The notes under the pieces: model-generated
The model's database searches: none
Told to the model about the DNA's origin: nothing
What the model saw: only the letters and a program-made list of their open reading frames with translations
Position numbers and translations under genes: made by a program
Assembly: GCA_024707205.1 (NCBI GenBank)
Contig: JANQAD010000001.1
Span: forward strand, 992,001 to 1,056,000
Direction of reading: 5' to 3'
Origin: Demequina sp.
GTDB taxonomy: Bacteria; Actinomycetota; Actinomycetes; Actinomycetales; Demequinaceae
Length of the DNA stretch: 64,000 nucleotides
Shown here: positions 46,601-57,823 of the stretch, in pieces
Layout: each line of letters begins with the position of its first letter
Position numbering within the stretch: the first letter of the stretch is position 1

Positions 46601-46637
46601 GCTCAGGGCGGGTGAGGTCGGGGAGGACGGTGGTCAC
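40618..46637 (-). CDS. Giant membrane-anchored Ig-like/FN3 repeat surface protein (frameshifted)
   Basis: After correction about 2006 residues. A GTG at 46637, directly after the kinase TAA, starts a short cytoplasmic part and one membrane helix (about 24-44). Next comes a region of short beta-repeats (60-400) that looks like a beta-propeller. Then follow many Ig/cadherin-like domains, recognisable by segments such as AVDDDFGVRAGHQVALPALL, DPDGDPIYLASA and FTYSVVDARGQ, one FN3-like domain, Cys-containing domains, and a Pro/Thr-rich end (PEPTPTPTPDPSPSVSPTP). The frame breaks at about 42590-42593 (AGMVT continues LAEGATARDVQIDF); one missing C explains it. Probably a surface adhesin or sensor coupled to the kinase cassette. 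Confidence 0.85.
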
Positions 46638-47750
46638 TTATCCGCCAAGCACCAGCGCGACCGCGATGACGATCCCAACGATCGCGGCGCCCACGATGAT
46701 CGCGCCAACCGCGAAGCGACGGCGCGCGGTGAGCCGACGCTCTGCACGCGTGGCCGTGCTCGTATGGCTCTGGTGATTCGATGCGTACGCGGCGGGCCGC
46801 TGGCGCGAGGACTCGACGGCCACCGTGGAGCGGGTTGGTCCGCCGTCCTCGTCATCGAACATGACCGGTGACCACTCGGCGCCGGGAAGCTCAAGTTCCG
46901 TCACCGGCTCGCCGAGCTCTCGCTGCACCGCCTGCAGCGCCTCGCCGAACGCTCGCGCGCTGTGGTACCGCTCCGCCGGATCGCGCTTGAGTCCACCCTC
47001 GAGCGCCGCGTCGAGAGACGCGGGGGCGTCGTCGCGCCCTATCGGCACGTACTTGGCCCGCAGGATGCGGGCCCTCAACTGCTCGTCCGAGCGCCGCCCG
47101 CCCGGCACGTCGAACGGCGCGTGTCCCGCCGCGAGCGTGTAGATCGTCGCCGCGAGCGCCCACACCTCGGTGGCGACGGTGCCCGAGCTGCGCCGCTGCA
47201 CCACCTCCGGCGCGCTCCACGGCGGCGACATCGCGATCATGTCCTCGTCGCCGGTGGCGCTCGCGGTCGCGACGCCGAAGTCGCTCAGCACGGGATGCCC
47301 GTACGAGGTCACGAGGATGTTGGAGGGCTTGATGTCGCGGTGGAGCATGCCCACGCGGTGCGCGGCCTCCACGGCTGAGGCGATTTTGATTCCCGTGGAC
47401 AGCACCTCGGAGATGGGGATCTGCTCGGTGCGGTAGCGCGTGGCCATCGACTTGGGGCAGAACTCCATGACGAGGTACGGGCGGCCGTCTGGCGCCACGG
47501 AGGCCTCGAAGACCGTGAGGATCGCGGGGTGCGAGCTGAGGCCGGCCATCACGTCGGCCTCGGCCGCGAGCGCGCGCGCGGTGGCGTCGTCGTTGATGAT
47601 GGGGTTGAGCAGCACCTTCACAGCGACCACCCGCCGCGGCATGTTCTGCTGGTACAGGAACACGTCGGCGAACCCTCCGGACCCGAGCGGGCGCACATAG
47701 GCGTATCCCGGCAGGTTCGGAGGGTTGAGTGACTGGCGACGTGCGGCCAC
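46638..47750 (-). CDS. Membrane-bound serine/threonine protein kinase
   Basis: 370 residues from a GTG with GGGAGG upstream. The Hanks-type kinase domain has LGSGGFADVF, VAVKV (Lys45), HRDIKPSNI, SDFGVA and SAPEVV. After a disordered linker there is one membrane helix close to the C-terminus (about 345-368) and no extracellular sensor domain. The adjoining Ig protein, starting at the base after its stop, could serve as the outer part. It opens the eight-gene cassette. Confidence 0.94.
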   Translation of the reverse strand: MAARRQSLNPPNLPGYAYVRPLGSGGFADVFLYQQNMPRRVVAVKVLLNPIINDDATARALAAEADVMAGLSSHPAILTVFEASVAPDGRPYLVMEFCPKSMATRYRTEQIPISEVLSTGIKIASAVEAAHRVGMLHRDIKPSNILVTSYGHPVLSDFGVATASATGDEDMIAMSPPWSAPEVVQRRSSGTVATEVWALAATIYTLAAGHAPFDVPGGRRSDEQLRARILRAKYVPIGRDDAPASLDAALEGGLKRDPAERYHSARAFGEALQAVQRELGEPVTELELPGAEWSPVMFDDEDGGPTRSTVAVESSRQRPAAYASNHQSHTSTATRAERRLTARRRFAVGAIIVGAAIVGIVIAVALVLGG

Positions 47751-47877
47751 GGTCCTCCCTCAGGCCCAGTTGTCGACGGCTGGGCGACGGCAGCGCTAGA
47801 TGAGAAGCGTAACTGCTGGGCTTTCAGGGGTAACTATCCGTGTGGCAACCTTCACACGGCAATAATCGCGGCATTAG

Positions 47878-47888
47878 GCCCGACGCTG
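47878..47888 (+). repeat. Intergenic copy of the 11-mer between gcvP and the kinase gene
   Basis: An exact GCCCGACGCTG lies in the 158-bp gap after the gcvP stop and before the kinase start. The gap also contains an AT-richer stretch (TTCACACGGCAATAATCG, about 47850-47867) that could hold the cassette promoter. No convincing terminator was seen. Confidence 0.75.
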
Positions 47889-47908
47889 CCGCCGGGTGCC
47901 GCCGCACG

Positions 47909-50757
<2,849 letters not shown>

Positions 50758-50802
50758 TGGCCCATTGTGTCGCAAAGCACCGCGAGTGCACGGTGCGGCG
50801 CG

Positions 50803-50979
50803 TCACGTCTCGTCAACGACGTCGGCGCCCGGGCCGTTCTTCTGGATGGACTCGATGGCCGCAACCGCGGACCTCTTGTCCGCATACTGCTGGCTGCTCG
50901 CGAGAATGTTCCCGTTGCTCGCCACGATCCGGAACCAGAACTCGCCGGACTTGTCGGACTTGTGGATGGTGAACTTCAT
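50803..50979 (-). CDS. YegP-like DUF1508 small protein
   Basis: 58 residues, MKFTIHKSDKSGEFWFRIVA continuing NGNILASSQQYADKRSAVAA and IESIQKNGP. This is one complete DUF1508 repeat, as in YegP-type proteins of unknown role. An ideal AGGAGG lies 6 bp before the ATG. It sits 45 bp upstream of gcvP on the same strand. It is too short for many gene finders but the family match is clear. Confidence 0.85.
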   Translation of the reverse strand: MKFTIHKSDKSGEFWFRIVASNGNILASSQQYADKRSAVAAIESIQKNGPGADVVDET

Positions 50980-51064
50980 CGTTCCTCCTGGTTGCGCCCC
51001 TTGCCGCCCATGCTATTGCGACTGGGCGCGCGGCGCGCGGCGAGCTCACCACTACCCTTGGGGC

Positions 51065-51493
51065 ATGGCTCAGTGGGATCCCGAGACGGGCAAGGTGCGC
51101 CCCACCTGGACGGTGCGCTTCAGCGCGTGGTCCATCTTCCTTGGGTGCACGATCGGCGCGGTCGTCACCTCGGTGGTGCTCTTCCTGACGTTCATCACGG
51201 GAGGATCGGATCGGCTGAACGACAGCGGATCGGTGATCCGCGGCGGAATCTTCCTGCTCGGCATCGTCTTTGGCGTGTTCCTGCTGATCGGGCCCGTGCT
51301 CGCCTGGGGGCTCGGCTTCATCCTGAGGAGCAACACGAACCAGGGCCAGCACGTGCTCGCCTTCGCGGTGCTGGGACTGCTCGTCGGGTTCATGCTCGGG
51401 AACCTCGTTGGCCTCGGCTCCGTCGTTGCCCCCGCAGCCGGAATCGGCGCGGCTGCAGGCCGCTGGGCAATCTCCAGTCAGGCCAAGATCTAG
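51065..51493 (+). CDS. Four-helix membrane protein of unknown function
   Basis: 142 residues from the ATG at 51065. A short hydrophilic start (MAQWDPETGKVRPTW) is followed by about three to four membrane helices (WSIFLGCTIGAVVTSVVLF, GGIFLLGIVFGVFLLIG, VLAFAVLGLLVGFMLG, and a Gly/Ala-rich last one). No family was recognised. The stop is followed by the hairpin at 51517-51544. Confidence 0.7.
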   Translation: MAQWDPETGKVRPTWTVRFSAWSIFLGCTIGAVVTSVVLFLTFITGGSDRLNDSGSVIRGGIFLLGIVFGVFLLIGPVLAWGLGFILRSNTNQGQHVLAFAVLGLLVGFMLGNLVGLGSVVAPAAGIGAAAGRWAISSQAKI

Positions 51494-51516
51494 CGGGTCC
51501 CCGCCATCCACCCCCA

Positions 51517-51544
51517 GGGCGCCCGACGCTGTTGCCGGGCGCCC
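51517..51544. terminator. Convergent hairpin terminator containing the 11-mer
   Basis: GGGCGCCCG (51517-51525) and CGGGCGCCC (51536-51544) form a perfect 9-bp stem with a 10-nt loop between two convergent genes. The GCCCGACGCTG repeat (51521-51531) covers part of the left arm and loop. There is no T-tract. It could end transcription from both sides. Confidence 0.7.
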
Positions 51545-51565
51545 CGTCGGCTCACCGAGCCGCTG

Positions 51566-53860
51566 TCACTTGCTTAAGCACGCGAGGCCGTTGAGCTCGA
51601 AGCCCGTTGCCGCGCTCGGAGAGCCCTTCGCGGTGAAGCCGAACACGGCAGACTTGCCCGGCTTCAGGGTGGTGTGCCACTTGACGCCCGTCGCGGTGAC
51701 GGAGGTGTCCGCCTGGGTGACCTTGGCCCGCCAGTCAGCCTTGATCTTCTCGGTGCCGGCGAAATGCCACGTGAGCATCCAGTTCTTCACCGTGGACTTG
51801 CTGGTGTTGGTCACCTTCACCGTTGCGGAGTAGCCGCCGTGGCCCTTGGCGTGCACCCGGTAGCTCACCTTGCAGGGCGGCACGGGCTTGGCCTTGACCG
51901 TGACGGGAATCGTCACGACGGTCCCAGTGGTCTTGCCCTTGACCACGAGGTTGTACGTCCCCGGCTTCACCTTGGGCACCTTGAACGTCAGGGTCGCGGT
52001 GCCGTGCTCGTCGTAGACGTCGGTCGGCAGCACGTTCGCTACCGCGAAGCTGCCGAGCTTGACCTTGCCCAGCTTGGCCGTCACCTTCGCGTCCGTGAGG
52101 TCGCCGGCTCCCGTCATCATGAGCGACGTGAGCCCGAGCGTCACGCTCTTGCCCACCGTGAAGTCCGCGGCGGACAGGCCGGTGACGCCAACGGCGTGCT
52201 GCTCGGTCGGAACCTGGAGGGTGCCGTTCGCGGCCAGGTAGTCCACCTGCGCCTGGAGGTCAACGCGGCCGGAGTCGGCCTTGTTCGCCCCGCTCGCGAA
52301 GACCGTGAAGTTGTCCCCGCCCGCGGCGAGGAACGAGTTCACGGTGACCTTCAGCACCTTGGTGTCGGAGATCGACTTCCCGTTGAGGCGGATGTCGAGC
52401 ACCTTCTTGGTGTCGGGGTCGTAGGTGTACGCGAAGCCCTCGGAGGTTCCGAGGCGCAGGAACGGCCGAGACGCACCCGCCGGCTGCCACTGCTGCTCGA
52501 GCACCGCCTTGATCTGCGCGCCCGTGAGGTCCATCGTCACCAGGGTGTTGGCGAAGGGCTGCACCAGGGCCGCCTGCTTGTAGGTGATGTCCGAGGGGTA
52601 CGTTCCCGTCCCGGCGGCAAGACCGAGCATGTCGTCCCGCAGGCCACCAGGGTTCATGAACGCGACCTTCGCGCCCAGCTCCTCCGTGGCCCAGCGCTGG
52701 ATCTCGGCGACGGCATTGCCGAGCGTCGACTCGCCACCGCGGCTGGATCCGGAGACCCCGCCATCCGTCTTGGCCCTGTAAAGCGGGCCGCTGATGGTGC
52801 CGAGCACCGCGGCGCCGAGCACGTCGGAGTCGTCGACGGCCTTCTGCACGATCGCGGCGGTCGCCGGGTCCGGCGGGTACACGGGAGCGGTGGTGTACAG
52901 GTCGATCGTGTTGGACACCACTCCGGTGACGTCGCCCGCCGCGTTCACCGTGAACAGCAGCTGGTCGAGGTTCGCGCCGTACTGGCCTGCCGACACGACG
53001 GGACGCTCGGTCACCGCCCTGCCCGCCCAGCCAGGCACGGGGACCATGTGGTTGTACGCGAGGTGGGTGTGTCCGGAGATCACCGCGTCAACGTCGTCGG
53101 AGAGGTTCGTGACGAACTGGCCGAAGTCGTTCGAGGGGTCAACCGCGTCGGCATATGCCGTGGTCGGTGCACCCTCGTGGATGAGCGCAATGACGATGTC
53201 GGCGCCCGCGGCCTTGAGCTCCGCCGCCGACCGGTTCGTGGCGATGTACTCCTTTTCGAAGGTCAAGCCAGCCACGCCGTCGGGCGAGACAAGGGAGGGC
53301 GTCTCATCGGTGACCACGCCCACAAAGCCAACCGTGATGTCACCGAAGTTCTCCGTCCACGTCTCCGGGAGGGCCGGGGCGTTGGTGCCGCTGAGGCGCA
53401 CGTTGGCGCCGAGGTACGTCCACGACGCACCGCCGTACGGGTTCGTGACGGCGTCGTAGGGCGCCATCACGCGGTTGACGATGTCGTTGTAGCCCTTGTC
53501 GAATTCGTGGTTGCCCACGGATGACACGTCGAGGCCCGCCTCATTGAGGACGTCGATCGTTGGCTTGTCTTGGGCGATGAAGCTCTCGAAGGTCGAGGCG
53601 CCGATGAGGTCGCCCGCGGCCGCGAACACCGTGTTCGGGTGCTCCGCTCGCAGAGTGTCGACCGCGGTCACGAGGGAGGCTCCGCCGGCTCCGCCGTTCG
53701 CGGCGTCGGGCAGGATGCGCCCGTGGAAATCGTTGATGCCCAGGATCTGGATGGTGGTGTCTCCATCAGCCGATTGAGCGGGGGTGGCGATCGCGGCGAC
53801 GAGTCCGACTACGGCGGCGGACACGATGGCGAGCGATCGCCAGGACGAGTTCTTCGTCAT
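51566..53860 (-). CDS. Secreted 5'-nucleotidase/UDP-sugar hydrolase with C-terminal CBM2-like domain
   Basis: 764 residues. A Sec signal peptide (to about residue 30, ATPAQSA) precedes a calcineurin-like metallophosphatase with GINDFHGRILP, GDLIGAS, GNHEFD and SGHTHLAYN. The 5'-nucleotidase C-terminal domain follows (NPGGLRDDM, VNSFLAAGGDNFTVF), then an Ig-like linker. The last 100 residues start CKVSYRVHA, contain NTSKSTVKNWMLTWHFAG and VKWHTTLKPGKSAVFGFTAK, and end with NGLACLSK: the CBM2 pattern with flanking Cys. It would release phosphate or nucleosides outside the cell while attached to polysaccharide or wall. The fusion is unusual. Confidence 0.87.
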   Translation of the reverse strand: MTKNSSWRSLAIVSAAVVGLVAAIATPAQSADGDTTIQILGINDFHGRILPDAANGGAGGASLVTAVDTLRAEHPNTVFAAAGDLIGASTFESFIAQDKPTIDVLNEAGLDVSSVGNHEFDKGYNDIVNRVMAPYDAVTNPYGGASWTYLGANVRLSGTNAPALPETWTENFGDITVGFVGVVTDETPSLVSPDGVAGLTFEKEYIATNRSAAELKAAGADIVIALIHEGAPTTAYADAVDPSNDFGQFVTNLSDDVDAVISGHTHLAYNHMVPVPGWAGRAVTERPVVSAGQYGANLDQLLFTVNAAGDVTGVVSNTIDLYTTAPVYPPDPATAAIVQKAVDDSDVLGAAVLGTISGPLYRAKTDGGVSGSSRGGESTLGNAVAEIQRWATEELGAKVAFMNPGGLRDDMLGLAAGTGTYPSDITYKQAALVQPFANTLVTMDLTGAQIKAVLEQQWQPAGASRPFLRLGTSEGFAYTYDPDTKKVLDIRLNGKSISDTKVLKVTVNSFLAAGGDNFTVFASGANKADSGRVDLQAQVDYLAANGTLQVPTEQHAVGVTGLSAADFTVGKSVTLGLTSLMMTGAGDLTDAKVTAKLGKVKLGSFAVANVLPTDVYDEHGTATLTFKVPKVKPGTYNLVVKGKTTGTVVTIPVTVKAKPVPPCKVSYRVHAKGHGGYSATVKVTNTSKSTVKNWMLTWHFAGTEKIKADWRAKVTQADTSVTATGVKWHTTLKPGKSAVFGFTAKGSPSAATGFELNGLACLSK

Positions 53861-53948
53861 GGTTCATCCCTTTCGTGTGGTTTGGGTTTTCTCGACGCTA
53901 CCCGGCGCCTGCGCTCTTCGCATCTCGAGAGGCCATTAGCCTGTTCCC

Positions 53949-54917
53949 GTGAAGGTCGTCGTCCAGATCCCGTGCCTCAACGAGGAGGCGACGCTTCCGC
54001 TGGTGCTGAGCACCATCCCCAAGCACATCGACGGAGTGGACGAGATCGACATCGTCGTGATCGATGACGGGTCAACCGACGGCACCGCCCGCGTGGCGCG
54101 CGAACACGGCGTCAATCACATCGTCAAGCACACCCGCACCATGGGCCTTGCCCGCTCCTTCGCGGACGGCGTCGAGTACGCGCTCGCGCACGGCGCGGAC
54201 ATCGTCGTCAACACCGACGGCGACAACCAGTACCCGCAAGAGCGCATCGGCGACCTCGTGGCGCCCATCCTCGCGGGCCGTGCGGACATCGTCATCGGCG
54301 ACCGCCAGACGCAGTCCATCGCCCACTTCAGCTTCTTCAAGAAGGCGATGCAGCGCTTCGGCAGCTGGGTGGTCAATCGCGCGGCCGGCACCAAGCTGCC
54401 CGACGCTGCGAGCGGCTTTCGCGCCTACAGCCGGTATTCGCTCTATCGCCTGAACATCGTCACGCAGTTCTCGTACTGCATGGAGACGATCATCCAGGCG
54501 GGGAACAAGCGCCTCGCGATCGAGTCGGTTCCCGTCACCACGAACCCCAAGACGCGGGAGTCGCGGCTGTTCTCCAACGTGTTCGAGCACATGATGAAGT
54601 CGGGCCAGGCGATCCTGCGCTCCTACATAATGTTCAAGCCGTGGTCCGTGTTCCGCGCGCTCGCGCTCACGTTCGGAGTACTGGGGCTGATCCCGTTCAT
54701 CCGCTTCGCGATCCTGTCCGTCATGGGCGACGACGGCAACCACATCCAGTCGCTCATCCTTGGCGGCGCGCTCATCTCCGGCGCGCTCCTCGCGGTGGCG
54801 CTTGGCGTGCTGTCGGACCTGCTCAAGACCAACCGCATCCTCATGGAGGATCAGCTCGAGCGGCTCAAGGTGCAGCGGTTTGGTCCGGCGCACTCGCCGG
54901 TCGACCGCGTCCAATAG
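53949..54917 (+). CDS. Family 2 glycosyltransferase (dolichyl-phosphate-mannose-synthase-like)
   Basis: 322 residues from a GTG. The GT-A fold shows VVQIPCLNEEATLP, VIDDGSTDGTA and VNTDGDNQYPQ (DxD), then SGFRAYSR. Two membrane helices lie near the C-terminus (ALTFGVLGLIPFIRFAI and GALISGALLAVALGVLSDL), so it is a membrane-associated polyprenyl-phosphate sugar transferase. It overlaps the convergent flippase-like gene by 53 bp. Part of the surface glycan group. It carries the 11-mer at 54398-54408. Confidence 0.88.
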   Translation: MKVVVQIPCLNEEATLPLVLSTIPKHIDGVDEIDIVVIDDGSTDGTARVAREHGVNHIVKHTRTMGLARSFADGVEYALAHGADIVVNTDGDNQYPQERIGDLVAPILAGRADIVIGDRQTQSIAHFSFFKKAMQRFGSWVVNRAAGTKLPDAASGFRAYSRYSLYRLNIVTQFSYCMETIIQAGNKRLAIESVPVTTNPKTRESRLFSNVFEHMMKSGQAILRSYIMFKPWSVFRALALTFGVLGLIPFIRFAILSVMGDDGNHIQSLILGGALISGALLAVALGVLSDLLKTNRILMEDQLERLKVQRFGPAHSPVDRVQ

Positions 54918-55785
54918 CGACGCCGACCGCGAAGCCGATCGCGTCCGCCGCGGTCATCAGGAACCGGCTCACCAGCGCAAGCGACAGCGCCTGCGGCCCC
55001 GTTGCCGCGGACTGCAGCAGGAACACGAGCGTCACCTCGCGAACTCCGGCGCCCGCGGGCGCGATCACCACGAGGAACCCGACGAGCCACGCGAGCGCGA
55101 ACGCCCCGGTCGCCAGGATGTACGTGGACTTGGGACCCGGAGCGATCTCGCGCAGCAGCAGCCATGCCTGCACGCCAAGCAGCAGCCACATGAGCACCGA
55201 CCACGCGGCTGAACCCGCGAGCGCCCTGCCGGAGATGTGCGCGGGCTCTTCGGTGCGCTTGGTGACGCGGAACCCGAGCGCGACCACGCGCCTCAGCACC
55301 GGCGGCGTGAGGATCGCAAGCAGAGCCACCGCTACCGGGATGATCCACCAATAGGTGGCCACAGCGTCGGGCACGGTGATGGCCGCGCCAACCAAGCCAA
55401 CCACCGCGGCCGTCACCACCCCAACGACCATCGCCACGATCGAGCCGCTCATGGCCCGCGCGCGGGAGACGCCGTGATCGCGCGCGAACTCGGCCTGCGC
55501 GAGCACGGGCCACACGGATCCGGGCACGTACTTGCCCACCTGGCTGAGCAGGAACACGCGCAGGGCCGACGGCACGCTCGCCTGCAGCCCCACACTCACC
55601 ATCACCTCTCGCCAGGACAGCGCGTTGACGCCGAGCGCGAGGGTCGCGGCGAGGCCAGCGAGTACGACAGTCCCCCACGTGAGGTCGCGCAGGGCGGCGG
55701 TCACGTCGTCCCACTCGGTGACCACCGCCCACGCGAGCAACGCAACGGCTACCGCGAGGAAGCCCCAGCGGACCACGTTCCTCAT
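54865..55785 (-). CDS. Lysylphosphatidylglycerol-synthase-TM / AglD-like flippase-type membrane protein
   Basis: 306 residues from the ATG at 55785 (ATGA overlap with the epimerase gene). About eight membrane helices with LLSQVGKYVPGSVWPVLAQ, IAPAGAGVREVTLVFLL and ALSLALVSRFLM, which identify the UPF0104/AglD-type membrane domain. Such proteins often accompany polyprenyl-linked glycosyltransferases, and a lipid-linked sugar transport role is inferred. Its 3' end overlaps the GT2 gene by 53 bp. Confidence 0.85.
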   Translation of the reverse strand: MRNVVRWGFLAVAVALLAWAVVTEWDDVTAALRDLTWGTVVLAGLAATLALGVNALSWREVMVSVGLQASVPSALRVFLLSQVGKYVPGSVWPVLAQAEFARDHGVSRARAMSGSIVAMVVGVVTAAVVGLVGAAITVPDAVATYWWIIPVAVALLAILTPPVLRRVVALGFRVTKRTEEPAHISGRALAGSAAWSVLMWLLLGVQAWLLLREIAPGPKSTYILATGAFALAWLVGFLVVIAPAGAGVREVTLVFLLQSAATGPQALSLALVSRFLMTAADAIGFAVGVAIGRGRPASAPDQTAAP

Positions 55786-56624
55786 GAGGCGACCAGCGCC
55801 CAGGTGCGAGCGATGCCCTCCGCGAGCGGCGTCGTCGGGCGCCAGCTGAGCACCTCGGCGGCGCGCGTCACGTCCAGCCACGCCGCCGCGGGATCCACCC
55901 CGCGGAGCGGCTGCGTGTTCACCGCGACCGGGTGCGGGGCCACCGCTTGGGTCACCACCCCGAGCAGCTCGGCGAGGCTCGTGCCCACGCCGGAGCCGAT
56001 GTTCACCAGGCCCGCGGGCCCGCGCTCGGTGGCCGTCGCGATCGCGTGCGCCACGTCGTCAACGTAGACGTAGTCCCTGACGGCGGTGCCGTCGCCAAAG
56101 ATCGTCACGGGAGTGCCCGTGCGGATCGCCGCGAGCCAGTGGCCCACGACGCCCTGCCCGCCCACGGCCCTCACCGCCTTCGACACCTGATCGGGGCCGT
56201 ACGGGTTCGAGATGCGCAGCACGGTGTGGGGGATCCCCTCGGCGGCAAGCAGCGTCTCCTCGGCCAGCTTGATGCGGCCGTACTCGTTCGCCGGGCTCGG
56301 CTCATCCGTCTCGCGGAACGGCGCCACGGACGGCGGCCCGTACACGGCGCCCCCCGAGGACAGCAGCACGACGTGCGGCAGGTTCCCAGAGCGTCGGGCA
56401 GCGTCGATGAGCCGCGCCAGGTCGCCGATGTTGTGCTCGCCGCGGGTCGTGTCCGCGGGCGTGACGTGGCCCGCGGCCCACACGACCGTTGACGCGCCGG
56501 CCGTGTACGGGTGCTCCTTGGTGAAGCGCCCAACGTGCGCCCCACGGTGCTCAAGCTCGACGGCGACGGCGGAGCCGAGGAAGCCCCGGGAGCCGACGAC
56601 GGCCACGTCATACACTGTGCTCAC
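55782..56624 (-). CDS. NAD-dependent epimerase/dehydratase (UDP-glucose-4-epimerase-like)
   Basis: 280 residues, extended SDR fold. VVGSRGFLGSAV is the NAD-binding motif, LLSSGGAVYG the Ser region, and EYGRIKLAEE carries the catalytic Tyr and Lys. RISNPYGPDQ and RDYVYVDDVA are typical of nucleotide-sugar epimerases. It likely supplies an activated sugar for the neighbouring glycosyltransferases; the exact sugar is unknown. A near copy of the 11-mer lies at 56389-56399. Confidence 0.86.
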   Translation of the reverse strand: MSTVYDVAVVGSRGFLGSAVAVELEHRGAHVGRFTKEHPYTAGASTVVWAAGHVTPADTTRGEHNIGDLARLIDAARRSGNLPHVVLLSSGGAVYGPPSVAPFRETDEPSPANEYGRIKLAEETLLAAEGIPHTVLRISNPYGPDQVSKAVRAVGGQGVVGHWLAAIRTGTPVTIFGDGTAVRDYVYVDDVAHAIATATERGPAGLVNIGSGVGTSLAELLGVVTQAVAPHPVAVNTQPLRGVDPAAAWLDVTRAAEVLSWRPTTPLAEGIARTWALVAS

Positions 56625-56656
56625 TCGCCCCGCTCCTCGACATTGGAAAGCAGTCT

Positions 56657-57823
56657 ATGGCCCTCCCACGCGCGCTCGTCGTGGCCACGACGTACCCCGT
56701 GAGGCCCGGCGACGGCACCCCGGCGTTCGTGCGCGACCTGTGCCTCGAGCTGGCCGCCTCGTTTGACGTGACGGTACTGGTACCGGCCGTTCCCGGCGGT
56801 GCGCCCAGGGAGGCCGACGGCCCCCTCACCGTGGTGCGTCACCGCTACTTTCCGCGGCGCTGGGAGACGGTCGCGCACGGCGCGATCCTCGAGAATGTGC
56901 GGTCTTCGCGGTGGGCGGTGGTGCAGGTGCCGTTCCTCATGGCCTCCCAGTGGCTCGCGGTGCGGCGGGAGTTCCGCCGGGTGCGGCCGGACGTTGTCCA
57001 TGCCCACTGGCTCATCCCGGCCGGAGTATCCGCTCGCGCGCTGTCGCGGCGAGCGCCCCTCGTGGTGACCACGCTCGGCGGCGACCTCTACGCGCTCAAC
57101 TCGGCGCCGTTCCGGTGGCTCAAGCGCCGGGTGGCGCGGGCCTCCACCGTGTTGACGGTGATGAACTCGGACATGGCTTCGCGCGCCCGCTTGCTTGGGG
57201 CGCACGATGTGCGCGTCATGCCCATGGGCGCGCGATTCTCCGTGGTGACGCCGGAGCCGTCCGAGGGGCCGGTGCGGCTGCTCGCGGTTGGCCGGCTGGT
57301 GGAGAAGAAGGGCTTCGACGTGCTGCTCTCGGCCCTCGAGGCGCTGGTCAACGGCCCCGTGCCCGACGCTGTGCTCACCATCGTGGGCGACGGCCCCGAG
57401 CGCGCTTCGCTCGAGGGCGCCGCGGCTGGCTTGGGCGGGCGCGTCACCTTCGCGGGCCAGTTGGGCCGCGAGGAGCTGGACTCCGTCTATCGGCACACGG
57501 ACATCGCGGTGTTCCCTTCCCGGCCGGCCTCCTCGGGGGATCAGGACGGGCTGCCGGTGGCGATGCTCGAGGCCATGGGATCCGGGCTCGCGGTGGTGGC
57601 TTCGGACCTGCCCGGTCTGAACGAGGCCGTCGTCCCCGCCGAGTCCGGTGTGCTCGTGCCGCCGGGTGACTACGAAGCCCTGGCCACCGCGATCGGTGAG
57701 CTGGCCGCGGACCCGGGGAAGCGTCGGGCACTGGGAGAGGCGGCGGCGAGGCGCGCGCTCGACTACACGGTCGACGCCGTTGGCGCGGGCTACCGGGCGC
57801 TGCTCGCCGAGGTGATCGCGTAA
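56657..57823 (+). CDS. Family 4 glycosyltransferase
   Basis: 388 residues, GT-B fold. The N-terminal domain includes DVVHAHWLIPAGVSA and LVVTTLGGDLYAL. The C-terminal donor domain has LAVGRLVEKKGFDVLL, FAGQLGREEL, and the nucleotide-sugar-binding EX7E region DGLPVAMLEAMGSGLAVVAS. It transfers a sugar in the cytoplasm to a surface-glycan precursor. It is divergent from the epimerase gene (32 bp) and its stop shares a base with the next start (TAATG). Confidence 0.91.
   Translation: MALPRALVVATTYPVRPGDGTPAFVRDLCLELAASFDVTVLVPAVPGGAPREADGPLTVVRHRYFPRRWETVAHGAILENVRSSRWAVVQVPFLMASQWLAVRREFRRVRPDVVHAHWLIPAGVSARALSRRAPLVVTTLGGDLYALNSAPFRWLKRRVARASTVLTVMNSDMASRARLLGAHDVRVMPMGARFSVVTPEPSEGPVRLLAVGRLVEKKGFDVLLSALEALVNGPVPDAVLTIVGDGPERASLEGAAAGLGGRVTFAGQLGREELDSVYRHTDIAVFPSRPASSGDQDGLPVAMLEAMGSGLAVVASDLPGLNEAVVPAESGVLVPPGDYEALATAIGELAADPGKRRALGEAAARRALDYTVDAVGAGYRALLAEVIA

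Noticed and set aside
50758..50802. Glycine riboswitch upstream of gcvP
   Set aside because: The gap to the next gene is only 45 bp and no paired aptamer was seen here or upstream of gcvT.
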